Source: Rhynchopus sp. YZ270_cl-10 (Eukaryota > Euglenozoa > Diplonemea > Diplonemida > Diplonemidae). Taken from it: 64,000 nt of DNA. How positions within the stretch are numbered: position 1 is the stretch's first letter; each line of letters starts with the position of its first letter. Position numbers and translations under genes: made by a program. Shown piece after piece: positions 20,409 through 32,060 of the stretch. The notes beneath the pieces were generated by a model that worked only from the letters and a program-made list of their open reading frames with translations, had not been told where the DNA came from and ran no database searches. Where the stretch lies: positions 1,364,001-1,428,000 of the forward strand of contig OZ037874.1 in assembly GCA_964035575.1 (NCBI GenBank). Direction: 5' to 3'.

Positions 20409-22190
20409 ATGGGGATGCAGTGTCTCAATGGCGCGCTCTCCTTGGACGGGACACTGAGCAGGAAAAAGAAGGAGTTGCGCACACAGTTCTTCATCTTTGC
20501 CTGTGTGGGTTGGTGGACTAATCTGTTGGGTCTGGTGTTCAGTTTATCTTTCCAGGTAAGCACCCCTATCATCTTAGCAGGAACACTGGTGATGATGATT
20601 GCGCTCAGCATTGCGATCTGTGCAGTGCTGTGCAGGGTTCCGTTGACAACAAGGGTGGTGGTGGGCTCTCTGTACGTGATGACATGTGGACTGCTGATGT
20701 GGGATTTGAGCGGACGAGCCATCTCCATGGATTCATGGCCACTCCTCGTGCTCGTCATCGACATGCTGCTTGTGATGCAGGTGCCCACATGGTACAGTCA
20801 AGGTCTTGTGGGTTTTGTTGTCATGTGGTTGGTGCTGCTTGGTGTTGAGGAGAGCTTCAGGTTTGGTCTGTTCGAACTGCCTGGGATGCCTGAACAGGAG
20901 GGTGAGTTCGGACGGCTGTATTACTTGAAGGAGAAGTTCCTCTGTGAGACGCCACCCTGTCCAGTAGAGTTCCCTTCGCCTCCCTTATTGATGTCAGTGT
21001 GTGTGTTCGTGATTGACTTTATCGTGACACGTGGTTTTGCACGTGAGGTGCTGAAGGAGCAAGCATCAATGGAGCGGACGATCAACGCTGTGCAGGAGAT
21101 TGCATCGCTCCTGGCAAGGTACGACGTGGAGAAGGTGGCGGAGCTGCTGGAGGAGCATGAACATGAGCTGCCTCAGGGGATGACGGTGGCACTGCGTGCG
21201 TTGGAGAAGAACCTGCGGTCGTACAAAGCGTACCTGCCACAGACGTGTCTGTTGAATGACGAGGAACCTGTTACCGTTGATGATAACAACGAAATGAGCT
21301 GCACAGAAGTGTCTGACTACGATGAGTCAACCTCAACAAAGCATACACGTACAATGTCCGCCAGTTGCACTGAATCCGGAAGCTTGCCTGCTGCAACTGT
21401 ACGACACGTTGCTTTGGGGCTCACGTCTGTGAAGGCGACTCTGCTGACGGTGAACATCAAAGACACGTTGCGTCTGGTGGAGCAGGACAGTGCACACTTC
21501 TCCTCCTTCTTCACAACTCTTCTTCTGAAGACGTTGCAAGCAACGGAGTCATACCGTGGGATGGTGGACGTGTTTGTTGGTGACAGGGTGCACTGCTCGT
21601 TCAACACGTCAAGGCAGTGTGCAAACCACGCCACCTCAGCACTGCACGCAGCAACGATGTTGTTGCAGGGCTCCGAACCGTCGCAGGTGAACATCGGTGT
21701 TGCATCTGGGAAGGTGCTGCGTGGTGACATGGGGTGTGAAGTGATGCGCCGCTTCAGCATGGTGGGCACACTTGTGCGCGACGTGCATGGGATGGAACGT
21801 GCAGGACGTATCCTTGGCTGCGACGTGCTCTGCAACCGTATGTGCTTCAGCGATGCTGAGTGTGAACACAAGATGCGCCTGATTCCGTGCAAGGTGGAAG
21901 TGTCTGCAACCTCTGACACACCTGAAGTGGTTGCCGAGCTTATTCCTGGCAACGAAGAACCCGAACAGGCTGAAGAATGGATGTACCAGATCGGGAAGAA
22001 CAGTGAGTGGGAGAACTACAACACAACAGTGCGGAAGTACCTGAAAGGCGATGCATCTGCAGCAGCGGTTGAAGAGGCTGCACAGGGTTGTGAACGGAGC
22101 CCTTTGAACGTGCATCCCTCGACAGTCAAGGGTGGGCTTCTGAGTGTGGCCTTGGCATGCACGACTGCTGTGGAAGGGACGACTGAGTAG
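20409..22190 (+). CDS. Six-span membrane protein with degenerate cyclase homology domain
   Basis: 593 residues from the ATG at 20409; further upstream only a TTG is in frame. The N-terminal third has six predicted membrane segments (about 20480-21035). A helical linker follows (SMERTINAVQEIASLLARY ... SYKAYLPQTCL), of the sort that precedes class III nucleotide cyclase domains in several protists. The C-terminal domain (about 21400-21930) has the fold landmarks TLLTVNIKDTL, VFVGDRV and RRFSMVGTLV. The first metal-binding Asp appears to be Asn349 while the second is kept (Asp392), and the usual catalytic Asn/Arg of the NxxxR segment are not evident (RDVHGMERAG). I infer a receptor-like or regulatory pseudo-cyclase, not an active enzyme. 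No intron is needed; GTAAGC near 20556 is read through. Confidence 0.8.
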   Translation: MGMQCLNGALSLDGTLSRKKKELRTQFFIFACVGWWTNLLGLVFSLSFQVSTPIILAGTLVMMIALSIAICAVLCRVPLTTRVVVGSLYVMTCGLLMWDLSGRAISMDSWPLLVLVIDMLLVMQVPTWYSQGLVGFVVMWLVLLGVEESFRFGLFELPGMPEQEGEFGRLYYLKEKFLCETPPCPVEFPSPPLLMSVCVFVIDFIVTRGFAREVLKEQASMERTINAVQEIASLLARYDVEKVAELLEEHEHELPQGMTVALRALEKNLRSYKAYLPQTCLLNDEEPVTVDDNNEMSCTEVSDYDESTSTKHTRTMSASCTESGSLPAATVRHVALGLTSVKATLLTVNIKDTLRLVEQDSAHFSSFFTTLLLKTLQATESYRGMVDVFVGDRVHCSFNTSRQCANHATSALHAATMLLQGSEPSQVNIGVASGKVLRGDMGCEVMRRFSMVGTLVRDVHGMERAGRILGCDVLCNRMCFSDAECEHKMRLIPCKVEVSATSDTPEVVAELIPGNEEPEQAEEWMYQIGKNSEWENYNTTVRKYLKGDASAAAVEEAAQGCERSPLNVHPSTVKGGLLSVALACTTAVEGTTE

Positions 22191-23182
22191 AAGGCTTTGG
22201 GGTGGGGAAGGGAATCTGAGTGGTCAAGGCTGCGATTGTACCGTTTTATCGTACTGTGAGGAAGCGCGGTGTCACGTCATCAGCCCCCGTTTCATGCATG
22301 TATTCACAGCGTGTCTGTGCTCTATTTCCATAGATGCAAGCTGTCGCATGCACTGCTCATGAGGTCATGGCTTTGAAGCCCCTTTCTTCCGTCTTGTAGG
22401 GGGGTGGTTACGAAGAACCTCTGTCCTCCAAAGTATTCTATTTCTTGAAAATCTCGAATTTATGAGGACAAATACTTTGTGGTGGAAATGATTAAAACAT
22501 CTGAGACTTGTCGTTTATTCCTTTCCCCTATTGCCGTGCACTCACCTCATTTCTGTACTTCAGGCTAAGGGTTTTTGCGTATGACGTGGGTAGCGTACCA
22601 ACTAAACAATAAAAAGTATAGTGGAGTTCATCCTCGGGTGTCTACACCAAAAAATGACAACTGCGAAAAAAAAGCAAACCCCTTCAATCAGTCTACACTA
22701 ATACAACCAAGCTTTCAAACAAAAGATGAAAGGGTTTTTTATTATTTTACGTGACGAAACCGAGGTCGCTCCTGGGTGACGATATGCTCTGCATCTTGCG
22801 TGCATTCACTTTCACTTCACTCCACCCAATCGCCACCTCTCCACCCTGCATACTCTCATTGCCCATTCCCTTCCCCCCAACAGAATAAAGGGCGATCTTT
22901 TCCCCTCTGAGTTTTTTTTGATAAAACAACTTGTTGTCAATTCTAAAAAGATTGGAGGCAGCGCTGCAGGGCAAACAAAACGGATTGAAAAAAACAGAAG
23001 CTTGCTTGTTTTCTTTGAGTACTCAATTAACCACAACAACCGTACTTCAGTTTAACACATTTTTCACCTTTTTGTTTTCCCGGCTTTGAGCGCACAAACA
23101 AAAGACCCGATCTTTTTTTGCCCTCATTTCCTTTTTGAGTTGTTTTCTTATTGTTTTTTCAACTTTCGAATAGAACGACAAA
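22191..23182. other. Intergenic region between cyclase-like gene and P450
   Basis: About 990 bp. It contains a motif eta copy (22459-22590) and a motif zeta copy (22617-22722). The rest is AT-rich with no credible ORF. The last 130 bases before the P450 start are T-rich and end in TTCGAATAG shortly before the ATG, compatible with a splice-acceptor leader. Confidence 0.6.
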
Positions 23183-24847
23183 ATGCTAGCCACGCTCTTT
23201 TCTGGGTTCGCAGCGCTGCTTCTGTTGCTCATAATCGTTGTGTTATGTAAGGCTGTTGTCGTATCGATGGAACAGTACTCACAATACAAAATGCTTTCAG
23301 TATATGACGGACCTGCACCACGCTTCCCATGGGGAAACATCGTTGAGCGTGCCGCAAACCGTCTCAACCAAGCAGAATGGCAGCACGCCAATGCGCTTCT
23401 CCACTGCAAGGAGAAGCTATGCTTTCGTGTACAGGCGCCGTTCTTTTTCCGGTCGTTCTGTGGGTCGAGCAATGAGCTCGTCTCGGCAGACCCCAAAATT
23501 GTGAAGCACGTTCTGTGCGATCGTTTTGACGTCTGGGCGAAGTCTCATATTGGCGGGCGGAACACTTCTGCGGTGGAGTTGGTGTGGGGGAAGGGGATCT
23601 TTCTTGCCGATCACGGCATTCACGCTGAGTTTCCACGCGATCAGGGGCGCATCTGGAGCCTCCAGAGACGTTTGATTGCCGGCGCCATGACGACAGCAAA
23701 GTTCAAGCACTACTATCTGCAGGTGTTCCAGGAGCATTCCACCACGCTAGTCAAAACGCTGAAACGGCAGGTCGGGGCGAAGGGAGAGACCCCCATCGAC
23801 TTTCAGTTTTGGATGCACGTTTTGACGATGGATTCTCTTATCAAAGTGGCCTTTGGCGGGGAGGTAGGTGGGGTTGAAGGGGGAGTGTCTGAGTACACCT
23901 TAGCATATGACCGTTTGGTGGGTGGCGTGCTGCGGTACGGCGAGACGAACATCAAAACGATTCTGCTGCGCGAACTCCTCCCTGTCGCGCTGGGGGATCT
24001 GGCGCACGATGTCTTGGTGGACAAATGGTGTCCCGTCATGGCAGGGATCAAAAAGGACATTGCGATTTTGTACCACCACACACAACAGCTTTTGGACGAA
24101 AAGCGGGTCGCAATCGCAGCAGGGGAGGAAGGTGCTTCTGCTGACCTCCTCGGGCAAATGCTTTTGAATCTGCAGGAGGACGTCGACTCTGGCACGAAGG
24201 AGGCACTGTCCGACAGAGACATCTGCGAAATGATCCACCACATCATCGTTGCAGGGCGAGACACTACAGCAGAGACCGTGAGCTGGCTGTTCTACGAGCT
24301 AGGGTTGGAAAGCAACAAGCACCTCCTCGACGGTGTGCAGGAGGAACTCAAACTCGTTCTGGACGGCGCCGCGCCGTCGCACGAAGACCTGCAGGAACTC
24401 CCCTTTCTTCGTGCATTGATCTGGGAGACACTTCGCCTGCACCCCGTAGGGTATCAGATTCAGGTGACGGCGAAGACGGATGACGTGCTGCCTGATGGTG
24501 TTCACGTACCAGAAGGAACGCGCATGGCGCTTTCAGTGTATTCTCTTGGCCGCAGCAAGGCTGTGTACGGAGAAGACGCTGAAGAGTTCCGCCCGGAGAG
24601 GTGGATCCCGTTCAAACAGCCTGACCAGTATGTGTTCCCGATGTTCAAGGCAGGGCGCAGGATATGCCCAGGCAAGGATATGGCGCTGTTGGAGATGGGT
24701 GTCGCAGCAGCAGTGCTGCTGCAGAGCTTTTCCCCGCAGGTCGTCGACCCAAAAGATGTGACAATATCATGCAAGCTGACAATGGCGTGCAGGCAGAAGG
24801 AATCAGGAGAGGACGGCCTGGTCCTCCGCCTCATCCCGAGGGAGTAG
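23183..24847 (+). CDS. Cytochrome P450, membrane-anchored
   Basis: 554 residues, a normal length for a microsomal P450. The N-terminus is a hydrophobic anchor (about residues 5-27) placing it in the ER membrane. The I-helix motif is AGRDTT (357-362), the K-helix ExxR is ETLR (415-418), a PERW follows, and the haem loop is FKAGRRICPGKD with Cys495 as the haem ligand. The combination AGRDTTA and GKDMA resembles CYP86/CYP94/CYP704-type fatty-acid hydroxylases; that assignment is inference. The ATG at 23183 follows an AATAG/ACGACAAA leader. No interruption is seen. It needs a P450 reductase not found in this window. Confidence 0.95.
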   Translation: MLATLFSGFAALLLLLIIVVLCKAVVVSMEQYSQYKMLSVYDGPAPRFPWGNIVERAANRLNQAEWQHANALLHCKEKLCFRVQAPFFFRSFCGSSNELVSADPKIVKHVLCDRFDVWAKSHIGGRNTSAVELVWGKGIFLADHGIHAEFPRDQGRIWSLQRRLIAGAMTTAKFKHYYLQVFQEHSTTLVKTLKRQVGAKGETPIDFQFWMHVLTMDSLIKVAFGGEVGGVEGGVSEYTLAYDRLVGGVLRYGETNIKTILLRELLPVALGDLAHDVLVDKWCPVMAGIKKDIAILYHHTQQLLDEKRVAIAAGEEGASADLLGQMLLNLQEDVDSGTKEALSDRDICEMIHHIIVAGRDTTAETVSWLFYELGLESNKHLLDGVQEELKLVLDGAAPSHEDLQELPFLRALIWETLRLHPVGYQIQVTAKTDDVLPDGVHVPEGTRMALSVYSLGRSKAVYGEDAEEFRPERWIPFKQPDQYVFPMFKAGRRICPGKDMALLEMGVAAAVLLQSFSPQVVDPKDVTISCKLTMACRQKESGEDGLVLRLIPRE

Positions 24848-26314
24848 TTTGGTGTTGTTGATTGATGTTAAAAAAAGAACAGTGTAGGGTGTGCGTGAAA
24901 GTCGTTAATGGGCAAATTCCCTAATGATTGCCCTTAGAGCGAGGGTCCCCGCTATGTTACGGTAAGCGTGTAAAAATCATATTACCGGTAGTTTTTTTTG
25001 GCCGTTAAAAAGGCTGGGGTATAAAGAGGTTGCGTGATTCGCCAGTTGTGAACCGCCTCCGTTCTCTTACGGTACGTCCCACCCTTTGCTCGATTGAGAT
25101 GCGTTTTCGCACGTTTCAACTACTCTTTTATTTTTGTGTGTTGGCAAGTTTTGGCTTTCCCCCCGGGGCAAAACAAAACGAAACAAAACAAAAACTCAAA
25201 TTTTTGTTTTTCAAAAAAGTGTGCGCCGAGCAATGTGTCAGATTCTATGCTTTACTTGTTTTTTTACCACCAGTTGGCTACCTGTCCCTCCCCCTGTTTT
25301 GTTTTTCTTTTGTTAATCCTCATGAAAGCCCATTCAAAACCCTCCCTGTTTTTGTCTATTTTGTTTCCCACCATGGAGCGTCAGTGCTTACGCAGTCCCA
25401 CGGACCTTTGCACTATCTACTTCAACATTTCCCCCCTCCCCTCTCCCCTCTGCTTTTTCTGTGCTTTCATCCACCTGGCATCGTACGTAGGTCAGCGGGA
25501 AGTGCCCGCATCAATAACTTCACTTTTCTCTTGACTCTCCCTCTGTACAGTCACCGAGCCTCTCAAATCTGATACCCCACACACAGCGCCCAACGCCCAA
25601 ATTGCTACCCAAATTAGCAAAAGGGCGCTTTTTTTTTTGTTTGGTGATGTGGTGCAAAACAGATCCTTTGGCAGATGGCAGATCTTCACAGAGACTTTGT
25701 CGCTAAAAAAAAGTGTGGTTTGAATCTCCTCCAGCACCTTAAGGGTATCTATGTAAGGGAGTACGTGGCTTTAGTGTGTGCACACGAGGCATATTAATAG
25801 GGCAATAAGCTTCTTAACAGCAGCAAGCATGAATTGGAGAAGAAACTTGACGACCAAAAAAATATTGGCGGATTTTGGGGGGTTTTCTTGTAATTGACGA
25901 GTTTTTTTTGGTTGCCAATATTGTCCAACTGTACGTCATTGGCGCAGGAGTTACCGCGGATGTCTGTGATCTGAGGGTGGGGGGGGAACGTTTCAAATAA
26001 AAGAAGAGGTGAAGCGGAACATTTCAACCTCTCCCGTTCCCTGTTTTCACGATTTTTTTTTTTACCCCCCCCCCCACGTTTCGAATCAACAAGAGTGGTG
26101 TACATGCCGTTTTTTTTTTTTTTTTTTTTGTCGCCATTTTGTTTTCTTTGTTTTTGCTATTTTACTTTATCAACTTGGCTTCGAACGTGGCTCGAAGTTG
26201 TATTGCCTTCTACTTCTTGCCTTATTCCAACAAATATTTTACCATTTTATTTTTCCCTCTTTTCTTTAGCTCTTTTTGTTAAAATTTTATACTCTACTCA
26301 CAAAGACGACACTC

Positions 26315-26500
26315 TCATACTTTGCGTAGTCCGCCGGAGTCCGCCCTGAGTTGAGACGGACTATGGCGGATTTTGAAAGTCCGTCTCAAGTCTGCCAAGT
26401 TTTGGCGGACTTGGAGAGAGGCGGACTCAGGCCGAGTCTGCCTGACTCGGGCGGACTTGAGAGGCAGACTTGGTGGACTCAGGCGGGCTACAAAGTATGA
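26315..26500. mobile_element. Fold-back element rich in GGCGGACT, 186 bp
   Basis: The ends TCATACTTTG and CAAAGTATGA are inverted, followed inward by GTAGTCCGCC against GGCGGGCTAC. The centre repeats AGTCCGCC/GGCGGACT words in both orientations, so the whole can fold on itself. No flanking duplication is clear. Confidence 0.6.
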
Positions 26501-26837
26501 TCACTGGTTGTTCTTTTATTCGAGTTTGATCCGATTTTTTGGTTTTTTTGTGCAGAAGTTCAATCGCCACAGCAGATTCTGAGGCGGTGCAGTGGGGGAG
26601 TCCGTTTTGGACTTCCTTAACCCTGAGGGGGAAACGCTCGTACAGAAAAGGAAATAAAATATACCATGTGAACAAGGGAAGAATGCGCACTCTCTTTTAG
26701 CTGCAGTGACTGACATATTTTTTTTGGCGTAGTTTTGTTGCAGCAAAAAAGAGTGAAATCAAATAATGGGTGAAACATAGTGTACTGCGGCTGGCGGCAT
26801 TGTGCAACCACACATTAGAAGTTAAACGTACAATCAT

Positions 26838-26944
26838 TAGGCCAGTTGATGTCACGGACAGTTGGGTATGGGAGGGTATGGGACACGATTTCCCAGAAAA
26901 ATAGACAAATTTCCTAAACCGACCCTGTGGCGTCAACTGGCCTA
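26838..26944. mobile_element. Miniature inverted-repeat element, 107 bp
   Basis: The inverted ends TAGGCCAGTTGATGTCAC and GTGGCGTCAACTGGCCTA match with two wobble-type differences. No ORF. The flanks give no convincing duplication. Confidence 0.6.
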
Positions 26945-28667
26945 GTCATGATACTTAGCCTTTCTTCTTGTGTTTTCATCCGGATGGCTGGCATCGTACG
27001 TGGGTCAGTCGGAGGTGCCTGCATTAATAACTTCACTTTCTTCTTCACATCCTTCAAAAATTCCTTTCAAAATAAAATAAAAATGAGCGGTTCCCCTCAG
27101 GGTTTAGTTTTCTACAAGCACACATCATTTTACGATTCAATTTTTCCTGCAGTCATTAAATGTGATTGAGCGGCCTTTCGACTTATCATGCCGACTTTTT
27201 CTTTCTTTATGTGTGCACGAGATGCACATTCATTTTTACCATTTTTTTTTTATTTCTTTTTCCTCTTCCTCAGAAGAGGGGAAAAGAATGAGGGGGAGTG
27301 CATACCCTGTGTTACACCCTGAAAAATTGCTTACTGTTTTTGCTGGAGTAGTTCGTAGAACATGAATACAATGCAACGAGGCCGAATTTCGCCGGCAAAA
27401 TAGGCATGTCTGGAAAAATCTATCTTGCGGCGTGGCTGAGGCGTACTACCCGGTTCATATTCGTTACAAATTGTCGACCGTAATGATGTTTGACCTTTTT
27501 CAGGATTGTTCTGGAAGTTCGTCGAATCGATCTTTTTTTTTTTACGATACAGGCAGGGCGTTCGCTATCGCCATCGTTTTTTCCTGATCGTGGCGAAATG
27601 CCAAAAAACCCGAAATTTTTGGTTTTTTACTAGTGCTTAAAATAGGTCAAAAAAAATTTCCCGCCGGAGAGAAGCTAGTTCGTGGGGGTGAATCCCTGGT
27701 ACTGAGTGGTCAAAAAAATTTTGCGATTTGCGCGTGATCCCTTCCCCAGCACAAGTGCTATTACAGCTGAACTTTCCTGATACTAAAACCAGCAAAACGA
27801 TGGAGAATTTCATCAATCCCCCCTCACTGAGGGTCTCTTTGTGCTGTTTAATCAAACAGATGTACAAGAGAGAGGCATCTGTCATATGAGACTTCATCCT
27901 CATTTTGACTATTTTCAATAAACTAAAACGTCTCTCTGCCGTTGAAGGTAGAGTTGACACGAGTAGTGACACCTTCTATACCAGGGGGTACTGGACACCT
28001 TCAGCAGACTGCAGGATTGAGGAGCGAGCAGGAGTGCTGGGGAAACTTCCTTTCACGGCAGGCGGGTTTGCGGATGATTTTGAGTACAGTGGACACCCCC
28101 TCTGCGACCCCCCCTCCGGGGGGGTCGACAGGGTGGTGGGGAGAAATCTCTCTCTCTCTTTTTTTTTTTTTTTTTTTCCCCCTTTTTTTTATTTATTTAT
28201 TTATTTATACAGGGTTTCGCCCCGGTGGGGCGAAGCCCTGGGGCGAAATAAAATGTCATTTTTTCAGGAAAAGATTTTTTTAACGAAAAAAAATATTTTT
28301 CGCCCCGGGGCGAACGCCCTGGATACAGGGCTTCCCGCAGGATCTGGGGTTTTGGCCTCCCAGGGGGACCAGCCAAAAAAAGGTGGAATTTTTTTTTTTT
28401 TTTCAATGATTTTAATTTGTGTGGTGTGTAGCATTAACGCTGACGCTACGTTACGTTACGCGCCTTTACGCACTTTAAGTGGTCAAAAAAATTTTTCGAC
28501 TTCGGCGAAAATGTCCCGGCAAACCGTTAAAACTGCTGCATTAACTCGCATATTGCATATCATCTCACGTTCCCCACCTTTGCGGAATAAGAAAAAATAT
28601 GTCAGGTCGGTAGCGTGCAGACGTTTCCTCGTATAGACATCTACAAAAAGAAACGACAGTCATGGCA

Positions 28668-28830
28668 AAGGTTCCTGGCGAAGCCACGGTACGCAACATT
28701 TCAAAATACTGTGATTAAAATTGCACATTTTACAGCCACACTATGTCATAGGTGGCTTGCAATCTTGCGCCGCAGGCGCACGGTACGCTACTTTTTTCTT
28801 TTGCCATGCTGCATGCTTCCTTTTCCTTCG
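28668..28830 (-). repeat. Inverted segment pair, left copy
   Basis: Its reverse complement matches 30925-31080 (blocks AGCATGCAGCATGG, GTACCGTGCGCCTGCGGCGC, and GCGTACCGTGGCTTCGCCAG). The last block occurs a third time at 31163. The 28668-31080 interval could be one composite element or two insertions in opposite orientation. Confidence 0.6.
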
Positions 28831-28869
28831 GCGTTTGACCAATTGAGTCGCGTTCTGGCTGTGACGGGG

Positions 28870-29019
28870 TCACTTTGCCCATGAGGCATACTCGTGGTTC
28901 TTTGCAACCGTTATTTTCTGCCTCTTCGGAGCCTGAGCCGATAACTGGGACTCCGCCGGTCGCTTTGCAAATTCCATTATGGAAATCTGTCTTGGTCCGG
29001 AGGACTTTTTTGGTGCCAT
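28870..29019 (-). pseudogene. Possible transposase N-terminal remnant (49 aa)
   Basis: The minus-strand ORF begins MAPKKSSGPRQISIMEFAKR and ends at a TGA. A basic start followed by RQxSIxxF is common at the N-terminus of hAT-type and related transposases (a PIP-box-like QxxIxxF). It lies inside the element 27366-29546 and stops after 49 codons, so it would be a truncated remnant. The evidence is composition and context only. Confidence 0.3.
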
Positions 29020-29032
29020 CTTTTCCCCCTGT

Positions 29033-29266
29033 TACACGACGGTGATGTAACGGGTGTTACAAGTGGAGTTACAAGTGAGTTACATGTAACTTTTGTTACA
29101 TGTAACTCACTTGTAACTCACTTGTAACCCACCAGTTACAACCTGATTTTGCCTGTAATTCATGTATCCCACTTGTAACTCACTTGTAACTCACTTGTAA
29201 CGGTTTTTCACTTGTAACGTTACATGTAACTTCACTTGTAATGTACTGTACATCACCGTCGTGTAG
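29033..29266. mobile_element. Inverted-repeat element with GTAACTCACTT repeats, 234 bp
   Basis: The ends are TACACGACGGTGATGTA and its inverse TACATCACCGTCGTGTA. The inside is made of ACTTGTAACTC and GAGTTACAAGT words in both orientations, so it folds extensively. It lies inside the larger element 27366-29546, so it is a nested, later insertion. Confidence 0.7.
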
Positions 29267-30924
29267 TTGCCTGTATTTGGATGCGCGGGGACGGGAGGGT
29301 GGGAAAAATTAAAAAAAATGTGGAAAATTCCTAATAGGCAGCCTCGGAACACTCAAGGGCAGGCTGGTCCCCCCTGGTCCCCCCTTATTATTTTTATTTT
29401 CCCCCAGGGGGACCAGTGGTCCCCCCTGGTCCCCCCTGTGGGAAGCCCTGCGATAATTTTTTGTACGAATACTGTACTTACCTTCGCGACTCAGCTACCC
29501 CTGAGCTGGCCTTAGCGAGGCCGATTCGGCTTCGTTGTATTGCATGGTAAGCATGTGAATTTTGTGTTTCTTTTTTTTTGTAACTGTTGCTCACAAAACG
29601 TTGTCTTTTCAACAAAAGGGTAAAGTTAAGCTTATACAAATGCCTTAATGAGGATGGGATACATTTCCTTATCGAGGTGACTGCAAATAGGGGTCATCGC
29701 ACAAAACCTTTTTACATATTCTTTTTTTACGCATACTCCTTTGTGAGCAGAAAGGTGTCAAACGTCGTTCACTCAAACCCTCCGCAACCCCAACAGGTGA
29801 GAGACTGTATGTGGAAGCGTCAATCGCGGCAAACAACAATACAGAGGGGTGTGTGAGGGAACGAGTTGACACTTTCTTGAAACATACATTAAAAAAAAAA
29901 GCTCAGAGGGTTTCGAAAACCCGCGGAAGAAGCTGTCCCTGCGTCCGCCGACGAACGGTGCGGCGTTTGTACTGTCAACTTCTCTTTTTATTCCATACAA
30001 TCGTTTTTTTTTCCTTTTTTTTTTTTTTGAATTTGGATAGCCCTTTGGGTTCAGCCCTCTGAATTAAAGACACCCCCAGGGTGCGAATCACCTTGTCCTT
30101 CACAATGATCTGCGAGGTGGCCAGGTCTGGACAGGTCTGTGTCCTGTACCTTAAGTAGCACGTACATTATTTCAAGGATGTGCACTGTTGTACTGGACGC
30201 GGCCTACCTTCCTGAGGCCCTTTTTATTTGCAACCAATTTCACCTTTTTGTTTTAGTGAGGGGGAAGTGTCAACGTCGTTGACTCACCCAACTCAACGTC
30301 GTTGACTCACCCAACCGTGCCTCCGCAACACCACCACCCCAACAGGTGAGAGATAGTGCACAAGAAGGAGGAGGTGAGGGAATGACTTTTTTGTTTGTTT
30401 CCGGGGACCAAGAAATGGCCGGGGGGGAAATTTTGCGGGCGGGGGGAAAATTGAAGAACTTGGTAGAAGGGTCTATAACCAGTACTGTGATAAAAAGGCC
30501 AACCTGAGAAAATGCACTATGGTTCTGCTGGGACAAGCAGGGTCCTAGCTCAGTAGAACGGAAAAGGTGGCCCACCTTTTCCGTTGTTTTTTTTTTTTTT
30601 TTTTGGGTTTTTTTTACACGGTGCAAAAAACCGGTTGGCCAAGGAGGTCCTCAGTGTCGTCAGCCAGTCCCCTTTGCTGTTAAAAACAGCGACTTGGCGT
30701 GGTCAATTTTTCCGCGCGAACAGGGATTACGCTCCACGTGTGGAACGTATGGAAATCCATACGTGAATTGTTTTTGAAAAGGTGGAATCCATACGTGTCC
30801 ATACGTAGGTAATTTGGGTTTTGGATTGGGGCTGGGGTGGGGTAGGTGAGGAGTGGGGCTCCGCCCCCACCTCTCACCTACCCCCTACAGAATTCTATAT
30901 GTAGGAGACAATTTTCTATTTTAC

Positions 30925-31080
30925 CGGAAAAGGAGCATGCAGCATGGCGAAAGAAAAAAGTAGCGTACCGTGCGCCTGCGGCGCTAGATTGCAATACACC
31001 CTTCCCATGACATAATAGGCAATTTTAAGCGCAATTTTTAGAAATGTTGCGTACCGTGGCTTCGCCAGAAACTTTCGTTT
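30925..31080 (+). repeat. Inverted segment pair, right copy
   Basis: Reverse-complement partner of 28668-28830. A third partial block (TTGCGTACCGTGGCTTCGCC) follows at 31163. Short ORFs on each strand are shared between the copies, but they lack domain signatures. Confidence 0.6.
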
Positions 31081-31689
31081 TAGCAAAATATGGAAGTAAA
31101 GTTTACGGAACTGGACCATAGTTACCAACGAAAGTGCCATTTTATGTCAAGATTTTTTAAAAATGTTGCGTACCGTGGCTTCGCCAGGAACATTTGGATA
31201 CCATGACTGATGATTTCTCCAGTTCTTCGAACTTTCACAACCCTTCTCAACCAACTTTGCCAGGGAGAGCGCGCGCGAAGCGCGCGCGGTTTTTAATTGT
31301 TTTTGCTTAGAATTGTACGTGTTGAAAATCCATACGTACTTTTTTTATTTTTGGGGGAGCTGCGTAATCCCTGCGCGCGAAGCGCAGAAAATTTTTTTTG
31401 GGGATATGCAATATACAAGGAAAGTTTCTGTCGCGATGAAGGGGATAAGTATCCCTCACCAGTTCTTTTTACCCCCTAGCAACCCAACCCCACCCCCTAT
31501 AGACAGCCCCTCCCATCCCATGTCTGTGCTCCGCACCAGTCCACAAACTTCACAGAATTCTACAAGACATGTTCACAACAATCAAACGAGACGATTTGGG
31601 TTTTTCTGTACTTCAGTGATAATACAAGTCATGATCACAACAACCAAAGGGAAGAGACGAGTTGGGTAGAGTCGAACAACACGGTGTTT

Positions 31690-32060
31690 TAAAAAAAAAA
31701 AAAAAAAAAAAAAGGGTAAACAGGGTACCACGGGTAGAAGAGAAGAAAGGATAACAAGGTAAATACGAGTAGATGGGGGCTAGGTAAACAGGGTTACTAG
31801 CAGGTTAACAGAGTACTACGGGAAGACGAGAGAACAGCCAGGAAACAAGGTCAGTACCGGTAGAGGGGGGCTAGGTAAACAGGGTTACTAGCAGGTGAAC
31901 AGAGTATTACGGGAAGACAAGAGAAAAAGGAAACATGAAAAGAGGAAAATATAGGTATCAGGGGCTAAGTAAACAGGGTTACTAGCAGGAAAAGAGAATA
32001 CCACGGGAAGACAAAAAGCCAGGTAAACAGGGTCACGAGCAGGGAACAGGGAAGGTAGGT
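31690..32060. repeat. Degenerate purine-rich tandem repeats
   Basis: Units of roughly 80-95 bp share AGGTAAACAGGGTTACTAGC and a following ACAGAGTA...GGGAAGA. Clear unit starts are near 31788, 31870 and 31964. The tract starts after an A run and is strongly A/G-biased on the + strand. No coding frame is kept across units. Confidence 0.65.

Larger units (their letters stand above)
27366..29546 (-). mobile_element. Long CATACAATGC-family element with transposase-start remnant
   Basis: The left end ATACAATGCAACGAGGCCG and the inverted right end (CGGCTTCGTTGTATTGCAT) match the ends of the 485-bp element at 17724-18208. The span is about 2.2 kb and contains at least one nested element (29033-29266) and a GC-rich inverted block near 28205-28330. 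On the minus strand an ATG at 29019 opens a 49-codon reading frame of transposase-like start composition. The rest of a transposase cannot be traced. The orientation is taken from that remnant. Confidence 0.5.

Noticed and set aside
20556-20580. Possible 25-bp intron (GTAAGC to TTAGCAG) in the cyclase-like gene
   Set aside because: Removal would break the reading frame, and the unspliced frame continues into a membrane segment.
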